A DNA stretch of 64,000 nucleotides from Chaetorhynchus papuensis (GCA_013396525.1 VWYX01000666.1:251263-315262), one strand, 5' to 3'. Positions 1-14,196 are shown, counted from the stretch's first letter. The notes: generated by a model from the letters alone, not told the origin. Translations and numbers: made by a program.

Positions 1-1631
1 TTTAAATGGAAGAAAAACCACTTAGGTTCATGTCACACTTTGAAATCACATTTTAAACCTCTGCTTTGTGTCTAGCCACGAGAATATTGTAAAATACTGC
101 ATTGCTAAGGCTATAGGTGGTATTAAAGAACGGTATGGACCCTGGATTAAACTCTGGATCTTTTGAGGATACATTAAAACACATTTGTTTTGGCATCCTT
201 TTTTAAAATCTAAATTACTCTCAGAAAATCATCTGAAAGGAAATTTTAGAAAGACAAATGTGACCTGATTCACTAAATAATTTATTTTTTTTGTGAGGAA
301 AATCTCTTGTCCTGTTGACTTTATTAGTTGATTAAGGTACTCAGAATATTCATGGAAAAAATAAAAACTGAAAGGCAGGGAGTCAAATAATGATGAGGTA
401 TGTATTTGATTAGAAGTGTTAGTACATAAAAGAATAAAAATTGGGGTTTTTTTCTACATTTTACTGTTAGGATGTCACAAAAGAACTGCATGTAACTCAA
501 ATACAGCTTTTTTTTCAGTCCATACGCAATGGGAGAAGGTGTGAAGGAGACTATATTCCTTTCCCTTAAGTCTTTTTAACTCTCTTCCAGCAGCATTTGA
601 TGTTGATGCTGCTCTGTGTCTTTATTGTCCCTGCCATTGCTATTGATGTTGAATCTATGATACATGTTTCAATTAATAGGAGTAGAGTAGAAAAATGCTT
701 TCCCCTCCTTGTACACAGCAGGCAAAGCATGGCAAGAATAAAGACATTGCAAGGCATAAAGGCCACGAGGCAAAAGTACGAAAGAATCATCCTAATGGTG
801 AATGCTTATCAGTTGTTAAGTATTTACTTGTTAGCTGTATGTTTATATCTGCTGAATTTAAAGAGGAGGAAGAAAATTTGAGCGATGTTTGTATTCATCT
901 GTGCTTTCTCAAATGTGTGTGTTAAAAATTAGGATCCCCAAACAGAGCAGGAAAAATGGAAGCTCCAAATGTGATGATGTTGGGCAAACTTGTGTACGGG
1001 CACCAAATTGCTTAATGCTTGCTTCCAGTTAAAACAACTCTCAATATTTGCATCTGAAAACATTTGGGAGAAATTACTAGGAAATGAGCAAGAACCTGCT
1101 GTAGAGTGATCTAAAAGTCTAATGTTTCACATAAATGGTTCACCTACTCTTAACTAATAATTTGGTGGGTTACAGCAGGCAATGGACAACTGTTCTAGTC
1201 AATAGAGGGTTGTGAAAAATGTAGGAGAAAGTCTCAGTTCTCTGTACTCCAGTAGACAAAGCTCTGCAAGTGTGGCTGCAAACTGTGAGTCTGGCCTTCA
1301 CTGAAAACTCAGTGTACACCACAAGGCAGATGCCAAGCTGCAACAGGGTACATTTCTTGATGGCCCTCTCCCCAATATTACCTGCTATCTTGTTTACTTC
1401 TGTTGAGTCTAGGGCGTGTAGGAGGTGATGCAGATCTGGGAATATCCATCCTGCACCTGAGGATGACAGGACACAGTCACACTTGGCATTACCCCACCTG
1501 AGCTCTTTGTTTGGCTCCCTTGAAAGCTGTCAGTGATTCCAGCTGACCTGGAATGAAGTGAACAGGGAGTGTGCTTGGCTGGTGTCAGCTGGTTGGTGTT
1601 GCTCCATTGCTGTTTCACTAACAGTACATAG
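1..1631. other. Non-coding stretch, no gene seen
   Basis: AT-rich sequence with stop codons in all frames and only short open frames (longest about 94 codons) that show no recognisable protein signature. I see no repeat family or RNA gene here. It is probably intergenic or intronic. Confidence 0.6.
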
Positions 1632-2003
1632 CCAGAATCATAAACTCATAGAATGGTTTGGGCTGGAAGGGAACTTTACTTAAAGACCATTTAGTTCCAA
1701 ACCCCCTGCCATGGGCAGGGACATCTTTCACTAGACCTGGTTGCTCATCCAACCTGGCCTTGAATACTTCCAGGGATGGGACCTCCACAGCTTCTCTGGG
1801 CAACCTGTTCCAGTGCCTCACAGTAAAGAATTTCCTCCTAATATCTATTCTAAACCTGCCCTCTTGCATTTTAAATTCATTACAATTTGTCCTATCAACT
1901 TCTAAAAAGTTGCTCTCCAGCTTTCCTGTAGACCTCCTTTGGGTACTAGAAAGCTGCTGGAAGGTCTCTCAGAGCCTTCTGTTCTCCAGGCTGAACCTGG
2001 AGA
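1632..2003 (-). mobile_element. CR1 LINE, 5'-truncated
   Basis: On the + strand this begins with the reverse complement of a CR1 3' end (catagaatggtttgggctgg) and continues through the typical CR1 3' region. The element therefore lies on the - strand. Read on that strand, 1618-1869 gives the CR1 ORF2 carboxy-terminus, including FFTVRHWNRLPREAVEVPSL. This is a reverse-transcriptase LINE that inserts by target-primed reverse transcription and is usually 5'-truncated, as here (about 370 of roughly 4,500 bases remain). It cannot move on its own. Confidence 0.93.
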
Positions 2004-4585
2004 ATTAAATAATTTTGCTGTCAGCTGGTATATTAGTTAGCTGATTCTGCAATTTATTATTTGAGAACTAATCATCTCTTATCGATATGTGCAGGCTAGC
2101 GCAGTAATACTTTTATCTGTATTAGGAGAATGGGGGCTTGTCTACGCAGGGTCATTCAGGAAAACTAATCCAAATTGATTTTTAAAGTAGATTAATTAAA
2201 TTAGGTTCCACCTCTTTGAATTCACTAAGTGGCCAAGTTTGAGTTAGTTAAATTAGATCAAATCCTTGTTTAACCTTTCTGCTTCAGCATTGCAATGGCC
2301 TTAATTTGATTGAGTCACTTAAAAATTGAGACAAACTTAAGAGGGATCACTTATATTCCAAATCAGAGACTTAGGTAAAAAAAACAACTTTAAATCCAAA
2401 TGTTTTGTTAGCTGGAATTCAAGTTTGAATGATCTGAGTGGACAGGTATCTGGAAAAGAAAGTACTGTGCAAATGACTTGTGCATTTTTTAAATTGTAAA
2501 ACATTAATAATGTCTGAGGGAATTAACAGACTCTATGGCTGTAAGTCTTGCTTGTGTCCTCAGTATTTCATGCATGAATTTAAAGATGAAAGAGGAAGCT
2601 AATATTTGACAATGAAAGAATTAATTTTATCTGCTGATAAATATCGCAGTATTAATTCACTGTAATTTGAAACTGTGTATGCAAAATACCTGATGATAGA
2701 GCTATCAGGGCTTGCCCAGCACTAAGAGCCCAGCGTTATCCATCTGTATCTTAAGTCTGAATGTGTTCCTGTGTGTATCAGTTGGTAGGGAAGCTTTATG
2801 CACTGTATTATTTAACCTTACGATGCTTTTAATGTGAGAGATAATGATGTGTGCAGCGAACAGATTACACAGCGGCCGGTAATGATATGTGTGACAATTC
2901 CCTCATTCCTTTGCCTCTGGCACTGGCCGTGGCCAGGAGAGCTGTCCTGACCTTGACAGGGGCTTGCAGAGTAGAAGGACTAAATATTTAGTTATGAGCA
3001 CTGAGGGTGAAGTGAGGTCTCTGACGTGGACTGTTAACTAAGTTATTAGTCAGACTAACATTGTCTCAGCCAGTTCTTTCCTGATTTATGTGGCAAGACT
3101 TGCTGGCATATTGCTTATTTATCACTGATAAACTGTTCTTGGATAAAACTTTTTTAAATTTTTTTTTTATATTCAGTCTCTGACTGCTGTGGGCTTTTGA
3201 TAACATTGTGATTTATATTTACCTGTGTTTTTGCCTGGCAGTGGTTGAATAGTAATAAAATTCCTGTTGATTTTGGGTGGTCAGGTGAAAACTTGGAGCT
3301 ATAACCAATGTATTAATCAATGCCACCCATCAAAATGCTCTCAGTCAAAGAAAAAATTGATATAAAAGTTATTTTGTTTTGTTATCTTAGTGAACGGCAT
3401 AAAGTATTTCCAAGGTTTCCTTATCACTGGTAATGCATTAACATTGGCTCATCCTCCTTCATAGTCTGTTGCTAATCAATAAATTATTTTGACTTGTGGT
3501 TTGGGTTTTTTCCAAGGATTGTATAATCTAGAATCAAATGAATCTTTGTGGAAGAGTGAACTTGCATGTTTTCTGGATTCAATTATTTACATTTCTTCAA
3601 TTTGTTTGGATGGAAAACTGCTTTCTGAATTTATAGATGGTTTCAGAACATTGTTTTACCACTGCATAATGATAAAAGCAATTTAAATTTGCAGATTATT
3701 TTTTGACATGGAAAACCAATAGTGATGGTAAATTATAAAGTCTGCCCAGATGAGCCGAAAGGTTTCTTGTAGAATCAAAAAATGGAAACAAAACAAGTAT
3801 AACACACAATGCAGCAAGTCTGCTATTGTCCTAGAGAAACACATCATACTATCTAGAACTAAGATAATAAAGAAATTTGTTGCACTGTTCAACACCTTAA
3901 TGGTACACAATGCTGCAAGAATAACATCAGCTAGCCATGGCAATAGATCTGTGTTGAAAAGAGCAAAAAGCTCTAAAGATGCTTGCTTGAAAATCATACT
4001 GTATTTTTTCAAGATATAAATATTGAATGGCCCATTTCCCACTTCTCTCCCTTCTGAAATTCGAGTCCCAAGCTACTTTGGTGTTGCTGCTTTCTGAAAT
4101 GTTGCCTAATCAATTAGTAGCAGTAGGATATGAACTGGTGACAAATTGCACATAATTTCCACTGAAAAATGAGCATACCAAATGTTTTGAGGTATAGTCT
4201 ACATGCTAAAGCTTACTCATTTGTTTTGAAGTATCCATAGCTATGCAAGTACTGGAATGCAAATTAGTGTCTTAAAAAATAATTAAACAACAGAGTAAAT
4301 ATTCAGTGACTGGCTCCATGTTAAAACTAGTGAACACCTTGTTAATTTATTCCTGAGTCTTTCAGTACCTTCTTTATATTGTTCTCCTAGTAGGCTGTGA
4401 TGACTCTCAAGAACTTTTTCTCTAGTTGATGTTCTGTGTTAGAAAAATGCCCTTTTCTCTCTCGATGTTTGTTGCCATTACAGCCATTGGGTGCAGGTTT
4501 GCCCTGTGTTCCATTACAGTGCAAATGTGAAAATTTTTGTGCCTTACTGTAATTCTGGTGCATGGGTTATAAATGTTGGGATTTC
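2004..4585. other. Non-coding stretch, no gene seen
   Basis: AT-rich single-copy-looking sequence without a supported gene. The part at about 2,480-3,160 has a composition that suggests a conserved non-coding element and is listed separately. Short open frames around 3.49-4.04 kb lie on opposite strands over the same bases and look like chance. Confidence 0.55.
2480..3160. promoter_or_regulatory. Possible conserved non-coding element
   Basis: The block mixes homeodomain-type AATTA/TAAT cores (for example gaattaattttatctgctgataaat near 2,618-2,642) with GATA-like and scattered CpG-containing words (tatcgcag, cagcggccggtaatg, tgacgtgg). It has no repeat signature and no long open frame. Retained CpGs in an AT-rich setting and dense factor-like words are typical of vertebrate developmental enhancers. 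This is a judgement from composition only; a cross-species alignment was not possible. Confidence 0.25.
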
Positions 4586-4746
4586 AGTAGCAGGGTGCTG
4601 CCAGGGGAAACCCTTTGAAGGAGGAGGCCTCTGTGTGAGACACAATTGGCTCAAGTCAGCTGTGAAACCTTTCCTCATGGTGTGGCAAAACTTCAGCCAG
4701 CCAGGGGAGCGTCTCTGCTTAGAAACTTTTAAGAAAAAGCTTTAAC
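4586..4746 (+). pseudogene. Possible ancient LINE ORF2 carboxy-terminal relic
   Basis: The frame ending at 4745 finishes with VWQNFSQPGERLCLETFKKKL-like residues and a stop. The spacing of a Trp-Asn pair and a later Leu-x-x-Phe-Lys resembles the common LINE ending W-N-x-L-P ... S-L-x-x-F-K-x-x-L found in CR1/L2-type ORF2 proteins. No 3' repeat tail was recognised. If real it is an old, decayed fragment; chance resemblance is quite possible. Confidence 0.2.
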
Positions 4747-7700
4747 TGCCTTTTTTTTCCCCTAATGACTGAATGAGTAGATACTCTTGTTCTGTATGTC
4801 TTATGTTCGTAGGTTTACTTCTAGTGAGTTTATTCCTATAAAGTTTCCTTAAGGAAAATGTTTGCAGTGGACATATTTGGTTTTTTTGTTATCATAAGTT
4901 TTTGTTTTAGCTATAGTTTTTTCACATCTTGATTTTGTTCTTTCTGTACCTTTCCTCCGTCTGCTATTGGTGATAGTGTTGTGTTCTGCTTTCATTAAAT
5001 ATTGCCTTGCTTTTTCTTTAATTACGAGAGGTGTTTCTATTTTGTCAAAGATAAATTTGCTAGTTCTGTTTGTGTTGGTGTTGAGAGAGACAATACTACT
5101 TCATGTCTTCTGGTTAATTTATCTCTTAGTTATAATGCTAATCTAGTTAAGACATGATTAACAGTTATTCAGTGGGCCTCATTATTTTTCCAGCCCAGTC
5201 TCTTTTGACACTCAAATTAATGCTTTCGTATTTGCTGTATATTTACCCAGAGCTTAAGTTTGGTATTTTTCTATACTCTAAAAGTGGCTTTGGTTCTTCA
5301 AAAATCATTTTCAATAATTAAAAATTGAAAATTTTCAGAGAAATTTAGGCACATGGGGCAGTTAATTAGGAAAGTGCTCTTGAAACTGCTGAAAATAATA
5401 ACACGAGCGTTTAAGCACAACTTTTGAAGCACTTTAGAGTGAAGCTTTTTGTTAGAATTTTTAATTGTACAGTATATCATTGCATAAGTGCTGATGAAGG
5501 TGCCTCAGGTTTCAGCCCTAATTTATTGGGCCAAAGTCTTAGACCTTTTTAGTAAAATAAACTAAGATAGAGCCAGTCTAATACTTTAACAGTGAAACAG
5601 AACTATGCAGTATTCAAACCATGTCTCTCATGCAAGTTAGAGCTTCTCGCCTTTGTCATGTTGTGTCCTGCCATTTCTTTCTAGTTAGAATCTTTGTAAC
5701 CTGCCTGGTAGAGAAAAGTTTCTATCTCGTATCCCATTAAAATTGCACAACAGATTCAAATGCTCCAGGACTTCTGATTTTAGACCTTTGAACAAGTTGT
5801 GTCTCTTCCTTGGGACACTGAGCTGGACTACACCAGGCAACTGCCCCTTCTATGTTCTTCCTGGTGGAAACTTCCCAGATGCCTTGTGTGATATGTCTTA
5901 TTTGCCTAGTGTATCATTTAGCCACTAAGATATCATCCACCACAAATACTTAATGTAATCAGAGCTCAGACTGCTCAGTTTTTATAGTCTTCTGGCAGGA
6001 AATGTCACCAAGAACACAGCAGAAACAATCTGCTGGCAGATCTAGGGTGAGTGGATAGTGATTTTTAGTTCTTTCTTCAAAGCAATAAGCCTTTGTGATT
6101 CCAGGAAGGAAAAAAGCAGAGTTCTGGAAAAGCAAGAGCTCTCAGGTTTGCCCCACAAGACATTATTTCTGAAGTGCGTTTATTCTGTTACCCTGTCTAG
6201 CAGTTGATTTTGGCTACTCGAGAGATGACGCCTTATCTAACGTGGAATTTATGCATATCTGAGGAAGGAAAAAGAGGAGTGACAAGACTCCCTTCTGAAT
6301 AAAGGAGAAGTAATGAAATTATGAGGACAGGAGAAGAAGTTGTAAATGTATTTCAAAGGACATAATTCTGTTAGAACCCCCAGGGGAGTGCAAAGAGGAC
6401 AATGCTTGTGAAAGTGAAGGCGTGCTGCTAGGAGTGGGCTCTCTGTAGTTAGGACTGTCTGTTAGGATAGGGCATGCAGAAGATGTCAGTGTGTGTTGAA
6501 GTCACCTGGAGGAAAGTGAAAGAAAACTTTCAGATTTGACCTTGATGTAGGTAGGCTAAATCCTTTTTCCTTTAGCTCGTCACTTTGTTTCTTACAGTTA
6601 TTTGTAGCTGTGTTGCCTACTTCTGATGTGGTAAATTAATAGTTGGGTTTAACCTCAGCTTATTTTGAATAAAGACTGTTTTCAGCAGAACTATCTGAAA
6701 ACAAAGCAAGTTTCCTAAAAAACTTACGAGAGCTTAGAGTATATTTTAATTTTCTGTAAATAACAAACATTATTCAATTATGATTTTCTGACAAAGTCAG
6801 GCAATTGCTGTCATATTATGTGAACGTGAGCCAAGGGCTTTCAGCTTTGTCCTGGTATAATTTGAATTAAATCTTCTCTCTTCTTTCTCTTAGGAAGGAG
6901 ATTATATTAGATCAACTTGTTTTTTCAAGTTCCAAAGGTCCAAATAGCTGAGGAATTGGAGGAATAGGAAATGGTTGCTAGAGCTTATTGGCATGGTTTT
7001 ATTTTTCATCCTGATTCAATTAAGCTTACTAATAACTGCTCTGTTTGACACCATCAAAGGGCTAGGGGTTGTTTTACAATCTAATAACCATGCTATGATT
7101 CTAAGCATCCTTCAGTTAAAAAAAAGAAAAAAAGGACAAAAATAAATCATTACACTGATATTTTTGATTTTTTTTTTTTTTTAGAGGATATACTCAGCAT
7201 ATACCCATAGTACTTGCCATGTTGATTTGCTGTGTGGTGAGGAGCTGAGTGCTGAAAGCAGAGATTATATTGGGAGCATCACACATGTGTGGTTATGACA
7301 GCTGGCAGGGGCACTCAGGCACTGCGGAGAGGGCAGGAATGTCCACAGAGCTGCTGCCGATAAAGATTAGTGGGTAATATCCTAATTTCCTCCAAATGAA
7401 GGGTAAAACTGAAAGGTTATGTGAGGGTGCCTGCACTCAGTGCAGTGAAAAATCTCATCACTGTGTTTTGCCAACCCCTACTCCCTATCAGTCAAGATAG
7501 GAAGGATGTCTCCTACTGAAGGCAGTTTAGGTGCAGTTTTTCCTAGTACTGGGATAATAGTATTTAGATAAGCTGTATTCTTAATGTGATTTTCTGCTTC
7601 CTTCTCTTCAAGCAGCAGCACAGGAGGAGTGGGTTTGGGTACATTGTACCTTTGTCCTGTGGCATGGTGAGAAGTTTGAGAAGCATCCAGCATGCTGAAG

Positions 7701-10700
7701 CAAGAGGCTTCTGCTGACCTTTTACTGGGGCTGACTGGAGCTCTTGGGAGGACCTGGAGAAATAGCTTTATGACACATTTGGCTTTGACATTGTTTACTT
7801 CTAAACAGCTTCCCGTTCCCATGCAATTTCCAAGCTGAACCTGCTTGATATTGACAGGTAATATTTTAATGGATAGATTGATTGGACTGGCAGAATGAAT
7901 TAGCCATCAGCTTGACAACCATATAGCATTATGTTGTGTATCTGTTTACTCAGCACTGGGTGAAATGCAAGAGTCTATTGAAAATCAGATTTCCATGCTG
8001 CTTTGTCAAAGCAAATTTAATCACAGCTACAACATGTGGCATCCATCATTTCCACTTCAGAAGGCATCAGCAGCCACAGATCAGCAACAACAAGCAGTGC
8101 TGCCACTGCTGTCTTTGACTCACATGGAAAATTAAATTTTAGCATAGATTTTTGATAAATGATGCAGTCTTACCCATCAAACATGATTACTTAAGTGTTC
8201 TCTATTAAAGTAATCCCCAATAGCTTTTTATCTAGAAGCAAGGTGTTACTCCATTTGGCTTTGAGTCACTCCTCCTGATGTAGGATAGGCTTTTGGATAT
8301 TGCCTTTGCGGATTAGACAACTGCTTTCTGTTTGTTGTTCTTTGAAATCTCAGAGCTGCCTGGCTGCCTACTTCTACCTGCATTTTAGGGACCAGCTCAG
8401 TTACATATTGTAATTTATTCTGTGTTTTTCTCTGAAATTTCACATTAATGCATCTCTTTTACCCTCATGGATATCGGGATAGCAAATTGTATTATAAGAA
8501 ATCTCAAGGTAACTTAAGGAGTAAAACAATACAGAGTACATGGGAAGATGCCACCAGTTGCTTTGTTCATGCCTTGAATGTGGCAGAGAGCATTTGAAGT
8601 GTCCAGACATACGTAAAATGTTTTAAAACCTTGTAAATATTAGTCCTGCAAATTTTACTTTAAAAAGTTTTCAGTTCTTTTAATTTATCATAGACAGTGA
8701 AATGACACCATTTTAAAAGCTAATACTTCTTTTGGGGGTGATCTTTTTTTCCTCCCCACTTCTGCTTCCATTTAGAATGTCCAGGCATTTGTTTTGTAAC
8801 ACCACTGTCTATTCCAATTATTCTGGTTTAATTTTAATATGATGTGTTACTGCCTGCATAACTGAGCCCAAAGCCTTTTTCTTTCAGACTTGAAGATAAC
8901 AGGACAATTTTTGTAATTCCTGCTAATTGAGCTGTGATTCTTTAAGATTGTCACAGGTCTTGTTCTGTCTCTTCTAATGTCCTCAAAATTAATGTCATCA
9001 AGTGAAAGGAGCTCATAGTCACTAACAGATCTTCTGAGAATTATTTTTCGTTTACAGCACTGCTCAAAAATACCTTGCTGGTAGAGTATTTGAGTTCAAA
9101 TAGTAATGATTTTTGTGTTTCTACATTTCCTCGGCATATTCAACTGTTTATAAGTATTTTGTACTTAAAATAAAATTTCAAAATTGCTTTCCTTTATGGT
9201 GTTGCTATGAGTGGTGTTAATATCTTGAACCGAATGTCTGAATATGCTTTTTTGCGTCTTTCCTTAAGGTAAGTCATGTTGTGGAGCTGTTATTCTCTCT
9301 TGACTGTCGAAGGTGCCAGGGGTGAGTAGTGTTGCCTGGGAATGTTGAGCAATAAGCAGAATTTGAGGAGCAAACAAGGCAAACAAGCAGTGCCTCTCTG
9401 GTAGATGCCCCAACACAGACGCATTGCCAGCGCTGCCAGTGCAGATGTGTTGCACAGCTGCTGCTGGGAAAGCTGTAAGAAGTGACTGGATGATGCTGGT
9501 TCTGTGATTTAAACTGGTGCTGCACAAGCAAATTGTGTATTTAAAGACCCACGTGCCAGATCTTGGCACTTACTCTGCCAGGTAGTTGCCCACCAGGTGT
9601 ACTTTCTAAATTCTGTGTTATCTGCACTTGGACACCTGTATCAGAGACACTTGTGTAAGGTGACAGCTGCATACATTCAAGAACTAATCAGTCCCTAAGG
9701 GTACAACAGTTTTGTCTCTGTCAAACCAGTTTATTTTTGTTTTTCTTAGAAAAATATGAAGCTGATGAAGTATAGCTTACCTTTCAACACCAAAAGGTGT
9801 TACTTCCCAGAGGCTGGGAGGTGTTCAAGATTTATGACTTTTCTGCTGTCTGATTTGCTGGACTGCATGGTTGATGTCCCTATGCTAGCTATCAGATTGT
9901 ACTTTTCAGACATGAGTTTCTCACACTAATTGTCAGTGCAATTTGTAATTAATTGTCACTGGCCTTACTATTATCTGAGTGGATTGATAAGCATCCACTG
10001 GGCAGCAGGTCTTGCTTTTTGATCCACTTTTTTCTGTGTAGATCTTACAACTTAAGGGTACACTCAGGATGACAAAAACTCAAAATTTGAAGCTGAGTTC
10101 TGACACCTTAATTAGCTTTGATGAAGTTTAGCTCTGTTGTGTCTGATCATAAATAACGGGTGAAGCATGGACTGGGATAGCCAAGCACAGTATGACTTTC
10201 CATCCCCTGCCGTAGCTTTCACATACACCTGAGCTGGTCTGTGTGCCTCCTGATCTTGCCCAGCACAAAAATTCATTTGTTTGTCTATCTCCATGTGCCT
10301 GAATTGAGTGCTAGGCTGCTGCTTTGGCAAAGACCAGTGAGGAGAAAGTGTTCAGTGTATTACCTTACTTCATGGCAGCAGAGTATTTCCACTGGATTTT
10401 CAGAACAAGGCTGTTCTTGGATGCCGAAGCAACTTTTTAGTGCAGTCTGTGAACCTCTGTCTGGGCAACAGTGCCTCCAGTTTGTCTGGAATGGCAGTGG
10501 ACCCGTGTGCTTGGGGTTGCTGCGTATTGGCTTCACTGAGACCAGGCATGTATGGGGTTTTTGCTTTGATAGGACAGAAAATATCTATTAGTTTGTATAC
10601 TTCGTTCGTTTCCGTTCCTGAGAACAGCCTAATTAGAATTGTCTGAAATTAAAAGGTGAGTTCAGGCAGAAAATTCATTTTGATTGTAGCCATCCAGTCT

Positions 10701-13700
10701 AGCAAAGAAGTAATAGTGCTGCTTCAAATTTTTAAATAATGAAATAAAATAAATAGAATGCAGCAGAATTGGTATTGATAAATAACTTTATTCTGGCTTG
10801 TTTTAAAATAAATAACATTTCCTTACATTTTTATTGCAAAATTTCCAGACTTTTTTATATTGCAGTGTCACCAGACTATTAATTTCATGAAACTAAAGTT
10901 TCATGACAGATTTATTAATATAACTGAGGAAAAAAATAGAAGGTGGTGTTTCAGATTTGATAACTGCTTTATGTAGTGCAGAAAAGAGATGAATGGGCTT
11001 AGTTGGTGTTCTGAACAAAGTAAAAATATTGGTCTTTCCTATATGTCTTTTTATTGAGGAAAGAATCTTGTGTCCAGGTGAATGTGGTGTTGGGACGTTG
11101 CTGGGATGTTACTCCACTCTACTGAATCAAAGCCTTTTTCAGGATTTTGTGGAGCCTTCTGTAATCACATGGTCTCAATCATTTTAGCAGTAATGTAACA
11201 ATTTCTTATGCTTCTTGCTCTGGTATGTATACATCCATCAAGTTTTAAATTGCATGTGATCTTTTTGCAGCAGTTTAACAAGGGAGGAATAATACATGGA
11301 ACAGCAGTAAACATTTACAAGCCAATGCTTGCCTATTATCACTTGGCTAAATGCATTTTAAAGACCAGGGCATCCTGATTTGCTCCAGTGACAATCTCAT
11401 AATTGCAGCAAATACAATTTAGAGCACACAGTTCTTGAAGAAAAGATGCTAGGGAAACCTCAAGGGATGGAGATCTGGGATTGGAAATAACTGCTTGATG
11501 CTCATGGAAGTCTGTGTTTTTAAGAAAGCAAGATACCACTTTCTCTGTCAGTTTAAGCTTTTTTTGTTGTCAACATGGGAAAAAAAGTGGAAAACTTTGA
11601 TTGAAAGCATGCATCTGTTGTGGAGTAGAGGACCAAGATTTTAATATAAGCAGTGACCTAAGTGTAGCATGACCTGTGTTATCATCTGTCTCTAAAGAAA
11701 AAAAAACAACCTCTCTTCAATTTTTCTTTAAGTAATTACAGACCCTGGCACTTCAGAAGGTTGGACTCTGGTTGTTTTCTCTCATGCAAGTGATCACTGA
11801 CTGTAGAGGCCTCATTTCAAAGTCATTCTCACTTGTCTTGGAGTCTCTTCAGGGAATTCCAGAGGATAGAGAATCAAGGTACATGACATATACCATGAGT
11901 TGGCAGGTTAATTCAGTCAAAATCAGCTTCCATCTCATCCTTTCCTCCTGAATAATTTAATTTGAGGCAAAGGTTCTGGACTTCACTCTGTTTCCAAAAA
12001 ACCAGTGTGTGACGAGTCTGTTACTGTACATGGTGTTCTACCTGTGCCTCAAAAGCTGTCTCTGTATTCCCCACAGAAGTCCACACCTTCAGTTCCTCCT
12101 CAGTTACAGCATATCGTTCAGACACCATCTACACTTGATTTTTTTTCCTTTTGCTAAACACAGAAAGTCACAGAGGTTTCTGTGAAATCTTCCATGCTGG
12201 ATCCTTCTGCATTAGGTCACTTGAGTAGGCTCTGTGAAGCAACATCTCGTCAGTAACCATCAACCTAGTCAGACCTACTGTGCTGTGAATTGTCTGGAAT
12301 ACCCAAATCACAGGGAGGACCTCCTCCTGTTCCAGCTGCTGCCATTTTTTGCCTCACACAGCCAGGATCTGCTCTTTTCAAGGGCAGTCACTTAGTCAGG
12401 CTTGAGCCCTGTTTCCTGACACAGCCATTGGAAACTACAAGCATTTCCTGGGAAGGGAAGCCATGGAATGGGGCTCTTTTTTGCACTGCTCTGTCTTAAG
12501 CTCAGCAGGTGTCCCAGAAATTTCTAGGCTGAAGTGAGGTTAATTTCCAGCTCTCTTGTCCTCCAAGAATGTTGACGTGTCCTTGTGGATGCTCATGCAG
12601 TAGCTTGCTCTGGCAAGGTCACAGAATAGCAGAGTTAATTTCTGGGAGATCCTAAATGTGAACCTGTTCATGGCAAAACAAAGTCTTCTCCAGATGAAGG
12701 CTTGCTCTTGCTTTCCTCCTCTGCTCTGTGAATAAAGCTTTGAGTCAGACCTTTGAGGTAGATGTACATAGATCTTTATCCTATAATAAGCTCTCTGAAG
12801 AAGACAAAAAGCTTTTGAACTCAAGACTGATTTTATCTGAGTCAAAGCTAGAATAAGTAACTTCTTAAATCCAGAAAACCCGGAGTAGATAGATAAGATG
12901 GAATGAAAGTATATAGCATTTTTGTTGATTTAAAACCACTGTGTTTGTTCAAAAGGTGTTTGCTTTTAGGTAGTGTAATGTTTCTAAATAGCAGTGAATG
13001 CTGCACTGACTCCTCTGATACTGAGGAGTTTTCCTTCCATCTGACTCCCTGAGGTCTGGATGTTGGCTGGTGGCTTTGGGCAGTCTTTGTGTGAAGCTGC
13101 AGGATCCTCAGCCTCAGCTGTGACTTCCTCTCTGCAGAAACTAGTTTCTGTAAGGTAGGTCTGTCTTGCTATGCTCAGTTCCTCAGAAGAAAGGTAGTCA
13201 CCCCTCCCTGCCTCTGCTGTGCTGTTGAGGAAGAGCGTGCATGGTATGCCTGTACACCCAAAATTGATGCCTTGCTGTACAGTGCTAGTGGTAGATAGAT
13301 AGATGAGTGAAGTGATGTGTTGGTCTTTAAAAAGGCAAGGAAAAAGGAAATGGGAAAAGGGAGTCTAGATGAAAAACTACTTGTCACATCTTGCAAAAAT
13401 GATTGATGGTTCAAAAGGAATCTTGCCTTCAACAAATGAATATCAAAACAGATAAATCTGAAATAAATAAAATGTTGCGACTTCAGTGTTACTCTCTTTT
13501 CCCTGGATTTGTCTGTTGTTTTCTTCAGTCTCTCACTTCCCAGATACCCACCCCTGCCTTGTGATTCCCTGTTTACTTCTGTTCCCTGTCAGCATATGGT
13601 TAGTGTTCATCATTTTCATGTTATTCATGAGTATCCAGTGCTGATATTCGTCTTCCCTTTCCTACCTGTTCTGCTTGTTCTTTTGATGGCCAGAAAACTC

Positions 13701-14196
13701 TTGCTTCCCCCCTCTTTTGCAGCCCATGTACTCCCTGGACACTTCCTTTGCTCTGCCATGTCTGCATCTTCTCTGTTATTCTGGGGCTACCTGCTGGAGC
13801 ACGCGTCTCCAGGGAGATCACATTGGCTCCCACACTGCCTGCCAGTTCATACCTCTTAGGCTGAAGGAAGACTAGGGATTTTCAAGGCTCTCTCTGCAAC
13901 TGCTCCTTCTGTTCCCCCATGAGGGCAATGTTTTGGGAACCCTGTGATGATGTCCTCTTTTGTGTTGCCGTTTCAAGAGCACAATGTCATATGGATTTCT
14001 GTAGTACTTGTATCTGCCTGTAGGACCTGCATGAAATTTAAATCCTCAGTGAGGATGATGGCAGGACCTGAAGTGTGACCTTCTAGTTGGGTATCATTAA
14101 ATCAGGCCTGAAACTAGAGCTAATAACTTGTTATTAATAATTACAGAAGTGCAGGAGCTTTTGAGTGTGTAGTAGATTAAAAGTAATAATGTAGAC
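4747..14196. other. Long non-coding stretch, no gene seen
   Basis: About 9.4 kb without a supported gene, repeat family or RNA gene. The longest open frames (7478-7822 on -, 10241-10591 on +, 13509-13859 on +) have no recognisable domains, no consistent splice-site context and overlap frames on the other strand. A poly-T run lies at about 7,168-7,183. A short interrupted palindrome at 10,885-10,906 is listed separately. Likely intergenic or intronic. Confidence 0.55.
10885..10906. repeat. Interrupted palindrome (10-base arms, 2-base centre)
   Basis: TCATGAAACT is followed by AA and then by its exact reverse complement AGTTTCATGA. The arms could form a small cruciform or be a symmetric protein site. 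It lies in AT-rich non-coding sequence with no gene next to it. Confidence 0.8.

Noticed and set aside
7478..7822. 114-codon open frame on the - strand
   Set aside because: Contains a plausible-looking stretch of Pro/Leu/Glu but nothing recognisable; no flanking splice sites seen. Could be checked by conservation, but not supportable here.
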